Positions 8,807 through 15,356 of a DNA stretch of 15,356 bases are shown here, piece after piece. Origin of the DNA: Candidatus Wallbacteria bacterium. Its GTDB lineage: Bacteria; Muiribacteriota; JAQTZZ01. The translations under genes were made by a program, and so were the position numbers. The stretch lies in assembly GCA_028687545.1 (NCBI GenBank), contig JAQTZZ010000033.1:31113-46468 (forward strand). Reading direction: 5' to 3'. How positions within the stretch are numbered: position 1 is the first letter of the stretch; each line of letters starts with the position of its first letter. The notes under the pieces are model-generated. The model saw only the letters and a program-made list of their open reading frames with translations, did no database searches and was not told the origin of the DNA.

Positions 8807-8872
8807 TTTTTTATTTGAATCTTGTTCTAAAATTAGAGAATTTAAAGTAAAATGAGCCATCAGGAGGAATTT

Positions 8873-10147
8873 ATGAAAACAAAATTCAACAGTTGTTTTT
8901 TTAGTTTTATTATATTCAGCATGGTGTTCCTATCTTCTGCAGCCTCCATGGCTGAAACCGCTGAAACCGGCCTTGCGACCGGTCTTCCGGAAATGGCTTC
9001 GCTGCCTGGAATTAAGGGTGAAACTGCGGAAGCCATGCTTGCTCCTTATGTTGATTTCCTGAAAAAAATTTCCAGTGATCCGGTGGAATACATGCTCAGC
9101 CTGTTCGACAAATATCAGGTAGTGGTATTTACCGAATTCCTGCACCCTGAGCTGACCCAGTACGAATTCCTCATGAAGCTGATTTCACACCCTGATTTTG
9201 CAAAAAAGGTGCGGGGAATCTTCACTGAAGTCGGTTCGATCACCCAGCAGCCGCTGATGGACGAATTTTTAGCCAAAAAAACCTGCGACAAATTCCTGCT
9301 CATCAGGATCAACCGGGAGAATACCTTTCATCCGCAGGGCTGGCCCAACCCGAACATCCTGAATTTCTGGTCCGCACTCTGGGATGTGAACTCCAAGCTT
9401 CCTGAAGACAGTAAAATCGGGGCCTGGCTCTCAGACATGCCCTGGTCCTGGGACAATATTAAAACAGAGAGGGATTATTACCTTCAGGAAATAGTCAGCA
9501 GTGCACGCGACAAGATAATGGCGTCCAGCATCTGCGCACAAATATCCAAATGCCAGTCTTCGGGAAGCAATAAAAAAGACCGCTTTCTGGTCATTTTAAA
9601 TACCAGACACGGCCTGGGCCTGGTGAAAAGTAAAGCTACAGGCTCATACGGGGAAAACACAGCGGCATTCCTCAAGCTTTCCCTGCCCGGAAAAGTGGCG
9701 GATATACTCTGGAATTCCCCGCGGGCGTATGTTGAAGCTCAGAATGATCAGATGTCCCTTTTCCACCTGATCGGAAACGGGATCTGGGAGGCTGCTTTTG
9801 CCTCCAATGGCAACAAACCGGCAGGCTTCTCCCTCAAGGACACGCCATTCGGGAAAACCGCCTTTGATTATCATTCCTCTTTTACCGCGGAAAATTACGA
9901 ACAGGCTTTTGACGGCCTGGTTTTTCAGACACCCATTTCAAATTTCAGGTCTTGCGGCTTCACCAACGGATTCTATGACGATGCGGCATATGTGGAGGAA
10001 ACGAAGCGCAGATGCAAGGTTGCCGGCAGGGAATGGCTTGATCCTGCATTGCTTTCCCAGGATGGAAATGAAAAGCCATTCTGCTACAATGATGATGCAC
10101 TTAAATTTATCAACGAACAGGTCCGGCAATGGTCTGCAAAAAAATAA
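8873..10147 (+). CDS. Secreted protein, possible EreA/ChaN-like fold
   Basis: The product is 424 residues. The ATG at 8873 is chosen because AGGAGG (8862-8867) lies 5 nt upstream and a signal peptide follows at once: basic start, hydrophobic core CFFSFIIFSMVFL, and probable cleavage after SSAASMA near residue 27. An in-frame ATG at 8852 lacks these. The mature protein has VVVFTEFLH (Glu88, His91), RGIFTEVG (Glu119) and ILNTRHGLG (His246). This E-x2-H, later E and later H pattern after hydrophobic strands recalls the erythromycin-esterase/ChaN/TIKI superfamily, where such residues form the active or haem-binding site. The likeness is by eye and not firm. Several cysteines in the C-terminal part suit disulphides in an exported protein. 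It stands alone between the peptidase remnant and a gap, with no operon partner. Confidence 0.7.
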   Translation: MKTKFNSCFFSFIIFSMVFLSSAASMAETAETGLATGLPEMASLPGIKGETAEAMLAPYVDFLKKISSDPVEYMLSLFDKYQVVVFTEFLHPELTQYEFLMKLISHPDFAKKVRGIFTEVGSITQQPLMDEFLAKKTCDKFLLIRINRENTFHPQGWPNPNILNFWSALWDVNSKLPEDSKIGAWLSDMPWSWDNIKTERDYYLQEIVSSARDKIMASSICAQISKCQSSGSNKKDRFLVILNTRHGLGLVKSKATGSYGENTAAFLKLSLPGKVADILWNSPRAYVEAQNDQMSLFHLIGNGIWEAAFASNGNKPAGFSLKDTPFGKTAFDYHSSFTAENYEQAFDGLVFQTPISNFRSCGFTNGFYDDAAYVEETKRRCKVAGREWLDPALLSQDGNEKPFCYNDDALKFINEQVRQWSAKK

Positions 10148-10270
10148 AGGATTGCCACTTTTTCATGTAAGCCTCTTTTTCTTTGCTGCATTCCACAAGC
10201 ACCATTTAATCCTCCTGTTACAGTGGCGAACCACCAGGCTTTTTCCATTATTCCAAATCCTGCGGAATCC

Positions 10271-10323
10271 GGAAGATTCAATCCGCATCATCCTGCTTCT
10301 TTATAATTGCTGCTGCATGAAGC
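10271..10323. repeat. Dispersed stem-loop repeat, copy 2
   Basis: The 37 nt at 10287-10323 differ from 8595-8631 at only six positions, in the same orientation and without gaps. The flank 10271-10286 also resembles 8579-8594 (about two thirds identical). The arms are more degenerate than in copy 1 (7 of 9 paired). The rest of the 285-bp gap 10148-10432 shows only a small TGCGGA/TCCGCA pair (10260-10265 and 10281-10286) and no gene. Confidence 0.55.
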
Positions 10324-10333
10324 TGATTGTTCC

Positions 10334-10361
10334 TTGAAGAGGTTCTTGATCCGGCCATAAT
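10334..10361 (+). promoter_or_regulatory. Candidate promoter for the 94-residue membrane protein
   Basis: TTGAAG (10334-10339) and CATAAT (10356-10361) are 16 bp apart, each close to consensus. This would give a leader of about 65 nt before the gene at 10433. The leader includes the small hairpin CCGTC-GCG-GACGG at about 10387-10399. Confidence 0.35.
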
Positions 10362-10432
10362 TAAATCAGAAGAAATGAACCTTTTCCGTCGCGGACGGCT
10401 AATGTATTTAGAGCGGAGTATGAGGAGGAAGT

Positions 10433-10717
10433 ATGAAAAACAAACTGAATCTGATCAAATTCGGTCTGGCAGCCTGCCTGGCAGCCATGTTCATGATCGT
10501 GGACTCAGGGGTCCTTACCGGCAGCTTCAAGATCACCCTGATTTTCCATCTGATGATTTCGCTTATCTTCGGCGCACTGGCTGGAATCTGGGCTGAGCTG
10601 AGCGAGCGGTCGGCCCTGGAATGGCTGGTGCTCGGCATCATTCTGCCGCCTGCGGCAGGATATTTTGTGCTTGATGATTATCTGAATTCGACTGTGTCAA
10701 GTTTCGACTGTAAATGA
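10433..10717 (+). CDS. Small three-span membrane protein, unknown function
   Basis: The product is 94 residues and starts at an ATG 4 nt after a strong GAGGAGG (10422-10428). Three hydrophobic segments are visible: LIKFGLAACLAAMFMIVDSG, KITLIFHLMISLIFGALAG and WLVLGIILPPAAGYFVL, with an acidic WAELSERSALE loop between the second and third. The short C-terminal tail ends in FDCK. I do not recognise the family. It is monocistronic as far as can be seen and convergent with the acetyltransferase gene. Confidence 0.7.
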   Translation: MKNKLNLIKFGLAACLAAMFMIVDSGVLTGSFKITLIFHLMISLIFGALAGIWAELSERSALEWLVLGIILPPAAGYFVLDDYLNSTVSSFDCK

Positions 10718-10777
10718 AATCGTCGCTTTGGAGGAAAGCCCAGCCTCTTCCGTTTCACAACCTTATTGAGCTTTTAC

Positions 10778-10815
10778 CTGGCCAAAGAAGCATTGAAAAC
10801 CGCGAAATTGGCCAG
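10778..10815. terminator. Weak inverted repeat between convergent genes
   Basis: CTGGCCAA (10778-10785) and TTGGCCAG (10808-10815) are perfectly complementary with a 22-nt loop. It lies between the convergent ends at 10717 and 10855, where a two-way terminator would be expected. No T-tracts flank it, so the terminator role is tentative. Confidence 0.3.
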
Positions 10816-10854
10816 TAGAATGGAATTCGTAGGACAGTTAATGATCAATAAGTT

Positions 10855-11763
10855 CTACTTGAGCCAGCAGTAAAGGCGGTAAGCCCGTTCCACTTTATGG
10901 CAGCCGTTTTTTTCAAAAACAGCCAGCATTGGTCGTTTGATGCTGTCAGTGGAGTCGCTGTATTTTTTCGCACCGGCCCTGGACAGTTGTTCCAGGCTGT
11001 ATGCATGAAGAATTACGCCATAACCCTTGCCTGCATGAGCAGGCCGTATGCAGATGAACTCTGTTTTACCGCAGTCTGGATTACTCCGGTACAGGGAAGG
11101 CAGTACCATACCTACCGGTTCCTCACCCAGGAAGGCCAGTCTCCACATCTTCTCAGCCATAGGACGCCCCACTTCTTCGATCATCTGTTCGAACTCATCG
11201 CTGAAATCTGGAGGCTGCCCTTTACTGCGGACTTTATTGATTTCACGAATTTCCCCCATCAACATTCCCTCGGTAAAAACCTGAATCATCAAGTCCCGCC
11301 CTACCTCGTCCATACTCTTGTATGTAAAAGGATCGTCAAACGGTGATCGATAATCGATAATTTCCCGCTCCACGAAAATACGCTCGATCATGATCTGAAA
11401 TCCGCGTTCAAGCAACAGCCTGTCCATCGGTCCGGGAGCAACAGTTTCGCTCAGTGCCATAATTTCCTTGCAGGACAGGGATTTTTGCAGGTGGCTGATC
11501 AATTCACCGCTCGTACATTCGAAATCGGCCCTTTCAGCGATCTTGAGAGACTGAACGTAGTAGCGCTCCAGCCCGCATGGAATTCCTTGCAGTTTCCCTA
11601 CAAGTTTCTTTCCAACAAAAGCCGCCAGAAAGCACATCTGGTCTGACTTCTTTGCTTCTCGTAGTGCCAGAAATTCAGTAAGTTTCTGCTCCACTTCCCC
11701 GGCAAGCGTATCCAGTTCCACCCACAGACGTTCTTCACCCTTACGCAGTGTTCTGATTTTCAT
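10855..11763 (-). CDS. GNAT-family N-acetyltransferase, probably two GNAT domains
   Basis: The product is 302 residues. The ATG at 11763 follows AGGAGGG (11774-11768) at 4 nt spacing; the in-frame start eight codons upstream has no such site. The C-terminal half has a GNAT core: a strand segment EEPVGMVLPSLY, then ICIRPAHAGKGYGVILHAY with the acetyl-CoA pyrophosphate loop RPAHAGKGYG at 240-249, and AVFEKNGCHKVERAYRLY near the end. The N-terminal half (MKIRTLRKGEERLWVEL, LAAFVGKKLVGKLQGIP, LLERGFQIMIERIFVERE) looks like a second, degenerate GNAT domain without a clear CoA loop. The substrate is unknown. It lies 27 nt downstream of a tiny membrane peptide gene on the same strand and is probably cotranscribed with it. 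Confidence 0.8.
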   Translation of the reverse strand: MKIRTLRKGEERLWVELDTLAGEVEQKLTEFLALREAKKSDQMCFLAAFVGKKLVGKLQGIPCGLERYYVQSLKIAERADFECTSGELISHLQKSLSCKEIMALSETVAPGPMDRLLLERGFQIMIERIFVEREIIDYRSPFDDPFTYKSMDEVGRDLMIQVFTEGMLMGEIREINKVRSKGQPPDFSDEFEQMIEEVGRPMAEKMWRLAFLGEEPVGMVLPSLYRSNPDCGKTEFICIRPAHAGKGYGVILHAYSLEQLSRAGAKKYSDSTDSIKRPMLAVFEKNGCHKVERAYRLYCWLK

Positions 11764-11790
11764 ACTACCCTCCTGAATTCTTTTCAAGAC

Positions 11791-11874
11791 TTAGCAGAAA
11801 AAGCTGATGATTTCGCTGGCGCGCAATAATGCCACTGCAGCCAGCGCCATCAGCAGGATCAGTATTTTTTCCAT
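11791..11874 (-). CDS. 27-residue single-span membrane peptide
   Basis: A short frame begins with ATG at 11874, exactly 5 nt after a perfect AGGAGG (11885-11880), and ends with TAA at 11791. The product begins MEKILILLMALAAVALLRAS, has a continuous hydrophobic core at residues 4-17, one Arg18 and Glu21 after it, then a hydrophobic tail ending in FFC. It resembles a one-span small membrane protein or a leader peptide. The gap to the downstream acetyltransferase start is 27 nt, consistent with one transcript and possible translational coupling. It is too short to assign a family. Confidence 0.55.
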   Translation of the reverse strand: MEKILILLMALAAVALLRASEIISFFC

Positions 11875-11946
11875 GTCCGCCTCCTGGATTCAAGCTCTTG
11901 ATTTTATTATTTCTCAAAGGGGCCGGATTATCCAGTTTCAACCTGC

Positions 11947-11995
11947 TTCATTCAGCTTCAGCTTTCTTCCTCTGATTGCCCTGAAGCTGAATGAA
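11947..11995. repeat. 15-bp perfect inverted repeat, third member of the stem-loop family
   Basis: TTCATTCAGCTTCAG (11947-11961) and CTGAAGCTGAATGAA (11981-11995) are perfectly complementary with a 19-nt loop. The left 13 bases match the arm at 8595-8607 with one mismatch, and GCTGAATGAA occurs identically at 8620-8629 and 11986-11995. It lies in the 293-bp gap between divergent genes at 11874 and 12168, which otherwise holds only the ATPase promoter. Confidence 0.65.
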
Positions 11996-12131
11996 ACTTC
12001 ATTTTCACATTTTGCGAGTCATTGATGATAAAATTTTAACCTGAAGATCACAATCAGTTTCCTCAATCCCAGATGTTAAGAGTGCAGTGAGTTAATCAAT
12101 GTGTTTAAACGGATATTACGGTATATTTTTC

Positions 12132-12159
12132 TTGATATTCCAATTTTACCTGGTATAAT
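12132..12159 (+). promoter_or_regulatory. Strong extended -10 promoter of the AAA ATPase gene
   Basis: TTGATA (12132-12137, 5 of 6) is spaced 16 bp from TATAAT (12154-12159), which is preceded by the extended TGG element (12151-12153). The ATG at 12168 is 8 nt after the -10 box, where transcription should begin, and no ribosome site is present, so the message is probably leaderless. Confidence 0.65.
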
Positions 12160-12164
12160 TGGAA
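12138..12164. promoter_or_regulatory. Operator-like 27-bp palindrome over the ATPase promoter
   Basis: Centred on T12151, the left arm TTCCAATTTTACC pairs with the right arm GGTATAATTGGAA in 12 of 13 positions (mismatch at 12146/12156). It covers the spacer and the whole -10 box. A dimeric regulator bound here would block RNA polymerase, so autorepression or repression is plausible. As RNA most of it would not be transcribed, so a terminator or riboregulator is unlikely for this gene. Confidence 0.6.
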
Positions 12165-12167
12165 CAT

Positions 12168-13352
12168 ATGTACAAGAGATCGATCACTCTGCCCACAGGG
12201 GAAAATAGTTTTTTTCTTTTCGGCCCGAGACAAACCGGCAAGAGCACTCTGATCAGCGGGCTCCTTTCCGACAGACCTCATCTGGTGCTCAATTTCCTGG
12301 AGCGCGATACCTTTCTCAGGTACAAAACCAGGCCAGAGCACTTGCGCAAGGAAATCCAGGCCATGGATTCCCTGCCTGACAATCTGACCGTCTTTATCGA
12401 CGAAGTACAAAAAGTGCCCGAAATTCTGGATGAAGTCCATCTCCTTATTGAGACATATAAAGAAAAACTGGCGTTTGTCATGACAGGGTCCAGCGCAAGG
12501 AAGATCAGGCGTTCAGGAGTCAATCTTCTGGCCGGACGCGCCTGGCAGTATCACTTATACCCGCTTACCCATCAGGAACTGGGGAAAGATTTTGTCTTGA
12601 ATCGGGCGCTTTGCCGCGGGAGTCTTCCGCCTGTGATCAAGTCATCCGATTCCGATGCTGCGAAAACGCTGGAGGCCTATACTCAGACTTACTTGAAGGA
12701 AGAGGTTCTGGATGAAGCTTTGACACGCAATGTAAGCGCTTTCAGCAGATTCCTGGAGATCGCAGCCGATCAGAACGGCATGACCGTAAACTATTCCAAC
12801 ATTGCCAGGGAAACGCAGGTGTCAGTCAAGACGATTCAGGCGTATTACCAGATCCTGGAAGACACTCTGATTGTCTACCGGCTTCCTCCATACATTAGGA
12901 GCACCAGACGCCGCCTGGTTCAGCATCCGAAGTATTATTTCTTTGATACTGGTGTTGTCCAGTCATTGCTCGGCAGGGCTGCACAGCCGGTCAAAGAAGG
13001 AACCTCCGAATTCGGCAGGTTGTTCGAGCACTTCATTATCATCGAAACCATGCGTCTGGCTGCCTATTCAGGAAAAAACTGGCGCTTCTATCATTGGCGG
13101 AGTGCTTCAGGCTCTGAGGTGGATCTGGTGATCGAGACTGGGGAGGGAGTCTGGGCTGTCGAGGTCAAAACCGGCGGCAGAATCGAAGCCGTGGATCTGC
13201 AAGGCCTGCGTGCGTTCCAGACCGACCACCCAGGTGCCCGGGCAGTCTGTGCAGGGCTCAATGATCGTCCCTATCGCGCAGGTGATTTCAATGTAATCCC
13301 ATGGAAAGATCTCTTCTCGGCGCGAAATCTGGACTTACAACCCGGGACTTGA
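12168..13352 (+). CDS. AAA_14 / DUF4143 ATPase with PD-(D/E)xK-like C-terminus
   Basis: The product is 394 residues. The N-terminal AAA-type domain has Walker A GPRQTGKST (19-27), Walker B TVFIDE (74-79) and a sensor-like TGSSARK (106-112), followed by LAGRAWQYHLYPLTHQEL, a hallmark of the AAA_14 group. The middle has a winged-helix-like segment (SNIARETQVSVKTIQAYYQIL, about 210-230). The C-terminal DUF4143 region ends with a restriction-endonuclease-like core: Glu288, SEVD (Asp319) and VEVK (Glu332, Lys334). Such proteins are common in bacteria and archaea but have no agreed function; suggestions include ATP-driven DNA or partner handling. The start is ATG 12168; a TTG at 12159 lies within the -10 box and is rejected. 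Confidence 0.88.
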   Translation: MYKRSITLPTGENSFFLFGPRQTGKSTLISGLLSDRPHLVLNFLERDTFLRYKTRPEHLRKEIQAMDSLPDNLTVFIDEVQKVPEILDEVHLLIETYKEKLAFVMTGSSARKIRRSGVNLLAGRAWQYHLYPLTHQELGKDFVLNRALCRGSLPPVIKSSDSDAAKTLEAYTQTYLKEEVLDEALTRNVSAFSRFLEIAADQNGMTVNYSNIARETQVSVKTIQAYYQILEDTLIVYRLPPYIRSTRRRLVQHPKYYFFDTGVVQSLLGRAAQPVKEGTSEFGRLFEHFIIIETMRLAAYSGKNWRFYHWRSASGSEVDLVIETGEGVWAVEVKTGGRIEAVDLQGLRAFQTDHPGARAVCAGLNDRPYRAGDFNVIPWKDLFSARNLDLQPGT

Positions 13353-13434
13353 CTTTAACTCAACTTGATTTCTGATTAAACATCCGCAGGAGAGGATGAA
13401 CTGATTGATTCTTTCCATATTGCCTCCAGATTTC

Positions 13435-15356
13435 CTATTTTTCCCCCATATTCTGCGATAAAATATCTGAGTTTTTTCTGAGACTATCCATTTCCCAGGC
13501 TTCCCGCTTTCCGGATTTCAGGGCTTCAGTGACAAGGTCCAGCGGGGTTTTTCCAGCCTTGTTCAATGCATTCGGATCTGCGCCGGCCTTGAGCAGGCAT
13601 TCGATGTCGTTGAGTCCGAACAGTTCCTGAGCCGCATAATGAAGGGCTGTATTTCCGTCATTGTCGGGCTTCCGATAATCGGCGCCTGCCTTCAGCAGCA
13701 GCTCTATCCATGAACCGAAATCAGGGGAGCTGCAGGCAAGCATGAGCTGCGTCTGGCCTTTAACATTAGCATAATTGATATTAAGCCCATTCTGAACGAA
13801 ATAATCCAGATACTCATTATTGGAGTTCATCATCAGGTTATTGCCTGAGTTGTCCAGCAGGTCCGAAATCCGCTGGCCCTGCTTTTCAGCTTCTGCGACC
13901 AAGAGTTTTATTCCTTCCAGGTTATTGTGCTTCCTGGCGGCATAAAACACGGCAGACTTGCCTGTGATGTCCTTTAACATCGGATCAGCACCTGCTTTCA
14001 GCAGCATTCCGATCGCCTCAGGGTAAGGAAACATCATCAGCAAGCTTCTGCCTGTGAAAGTTACTTGATTCGGGTTCCCGCCCTTTTCCAGAAACATAAG
14101 GATCAGTTCCAGGCCGAGTTTGTAGTTTCTTGCGTCGATCTCCTGTGGAGGATCAGGTTCGGAGATACCCAGACCATAGTAAAACAAATACAGAATCTGC
14201 AATTTATAACTATTAATTTTCTTTTCCATTAGTGCCTTGGGAAATTCGGCCAGCACGTCCCCGCCTGCTTTAATCCATTCCAGGAATTCGACAGGAGAGG
14301 TATAGATTTTCGTCGCATTCTGCTCAGCAGCTTCGGATGTGCCGGAAACGAGTGGAGGGGTTAAAACCGATTCCGCGGTGGCCCTAACACCGGACAGCAA
14401 TTCAGCCGGGATCTGGTGGCCGCCATTATCTACAGCATTACGGTCAGCTCCATGCTTGAGCAGTACTTCCAGGACTTCACGATGCTTGAAAACATTGAAT
14501 TGCAAAAGGGGTGTCTGCCCCAGATTGTTGCGGGAATTTACGTCAGCTCCATGTTCAATCAGGAATTCGGCGCATCTGGCGTCACTAACAAGATGCAGAG
14601 GTGTATCCCCGTTTTTGTTCTTCTCAGTCACCGAAAGGCCGTTCGCAACCATCAGTTCAGCTGCTTCGATACTGAAAACGCTGTGATGGAGAGGAGTATT
14701 GCCGTCATTGTCCTTGATCGCCGGATCAGCACCGCGTGAAATCAGAAATTGCACTGTAGCTGTTTCATAACCTGAATAGAAAAGCGGGGTTTTGCCGAAT
14801 GCGTCGCGCTCGTTGGGCGAAAGCCCGTATTCCAGCAGCATTTCAGCCACGTCCTTGCGCAGCTTTTCATTGTGAAGATATGTGGTGCCTCTGACGCTCT
14901 TTTTTTTCGGGTCAAGGCCGCTGGCGATCAACAGTTCAGCCACTGCCCGATTCTTCACCCTGCCCAGTATACCGTCCTTTTCGCAATAACCGCACCAGCT
15001 CTTCACTTCAGCATTAATGTCCGCTCCATGAGCAATGAGGGCGCGGGCTACTTCCGCGTTTTCCGCAACAGTCAGCGGGACATTGCCAGCTTCCTCAAGG
15101 TTCGGGTCCAGCCCTTTTTCCAGCAAATATTCTGCTGCTGCATATGTGCGGACCAGGGAAATAGCCTCCAGTTTTTTTCCGTTCAATTTCTCGATCTGCA
15201 TTTTTCCGGCGATTTCTTTTGAAAATACTGCAGGAATGACTTCTGAGGATAATTCCACAGTTCCCTTGGCGAGCATCAGGCGCAGGATTTCTTCATCCCC
15301 GGAATTTCTTAGCAGAATGTAAAGATCCCTGTCCCTGCTCAGAGGAAAAATCGTGG
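13435..15356 (-). CDS. Ankyrin-repeat protein, 5' end beyond the window
   Basis: The frame is open from the right edge to TAG at 13435, giving at least 639 residues. An ATG at 15276 exists, but the preceding 26 codons (LSRDRDLYILLRNSGDEEIL among them) continue the ankyrin-like helix pattern with no stop and no ribosome site at 15276, so the true start is off the edge. Repeats such as GKTPLFYSGYETATVQFLIS, GNTPLHHSVFSIEAAELMVA and GDTPLHLVSDARCAEFLIEH recur every 30-31 residues, then a linker (about residues 340-410 of the visible part) and a second block with LLKAGADP-type units. It ends with a charged C-terminal tail. Ankyrin arrays mediate protein binding; the partner, and whether it is exported, cannot be told because the N-terminus is missing. 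Confidence 0.85.
   Translation of the reverse strand, partial: TIFPLSRDRDLYILLRNSGDEEILRLMLAKGTVELSSEVIPAVFSKEIAGKMQIEKLNGKKLEAISLVRTYAAAEYLLEKGLDPNLEEAGNVPLTVAENAEVARALIAHGADINAEVKSWCGYCEKDGILGRVKNRAVAELLIASGLDPKKKSVRGTTYLHNEKLRKDVAEMLLEYGLSPNERDAFGKTPLFYSGYETATVQFLISRGADPAIKDNDGNTPLHHSVFSIEAAELMVANGLSVTEKNKNGDTPLHLVSDARCAEFLIEHGADVNSRNNLGQTPLLQFNVFKHREVLEVLLKHGADRNAVDNGGHQIPAELLSGVRATAESVLTPPLVSGTSEAAEQNATKIYTSPVEFLEWIKAGGDVLAEFPKALMEKKINSYKLQILYLFYYGLGISEPDPPQEIDARNYKLGLELILMFLEKGGNPNQVTFTGRSLLMMFPYPEAIGMLLKAGADPMLKDITGKSAVFYAARKHNNLEGIKLLVAEAEKQGQRISDLLDNSGNNLMMNSNNEYLDYFVQNGLNINYANVKGQTQLMLACSSPDFGSWIELLLKAGADYRKPDNDGNTALHYAAQELFGLNDIECLLKAGADPNALNKAGKTPLDLVTEALKSGKREAWEMDSLRKNSDILSQNMGEK

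Noticed and set aside
10110-10205. A 31-codon frame on the - strand with AGGAGG 5 nt before its ATG.
   Set aside because: It overlaps the end of the secreted-protein gene in antisense by about 38 bp and its product has no membrane or domain signature; a good ribosome site alone is not enough.
10714-10818. A 34-codon frame whose ATG overlaps the stop of the 94-residue membrane protein (ATGA).
   Set aside because: No ribosome site of its own, an unremarkable composition, and it runs across the inverted repeat at 10778-10815.

Overview
The window is bacterial DNA of moderate GC content with dense coding and strong AGGAGG-type ribosome binding sites, from a free-living sugar user. The species cannot be named from the sequence. 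Nothing indicates a phage, plasmid or CRISPR locus. Lineage-typical hints are an intergenic multi-hairpin block, a secreted-protein region with a papain-family remnant, and a large ankyrin protein, which would fit an uncultured bacterial phylum, but this is only an impression.

Region 1 (27-5608, + strand) is a five-gene operon: a trehalose glycosyltransferring synthase (TreT), a lipoprotein sugar-binding protein, two MalF/MalG-type permeases and a MalK/UgpC-type ATPase. Together they would import trehalose or a related alpha-glucoside and split it with a nucleoside diphosphate to give NDP-glucose and glucose. A stem-loop lies between treT and the binding-protein gene. Region 2 (5609-6085) is a gene-free stretch with a cluster of tandem hairpins.

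Region 3 (6086-8483) holds a divergent pair. On the - strand is an aminoglycoside-phosphotransferase-fold kinase broken by a frameshift at a TA-dinucleotide run. On the + strand is a polytopic membrane protein of unknown role with an HPDRCGGL motif. Region 4 (8484-10432) carries a decayed C1 (papain-type) peptidase tail, a secreted protein with an EreA/ChaN-like look, and two copies of a short dispersed stem-loop repeat.

Region 5 (10433-11995) has a 94-residue membrane protein, then on the - strand a two-domain GNAT acetyltransferase preceded by a 27-residue single-span membrane peptide gene. Region 6 (12132-15356) has an AAA_14/DUF4143 ATPase whose apparently leaderless promoter is overlapped by a 27-bp near-perfect palindrome, then a convergent ankyrin-repeat gene that runs off the right edge.

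The points most worth following are the three-member stem-loop repeat family (8579-8631, 10271-10323, 11947-11995), the frameshifted kinase, the 27-residue peptide and the operator-like palindrome. I found no convincing multi-gene novel system.
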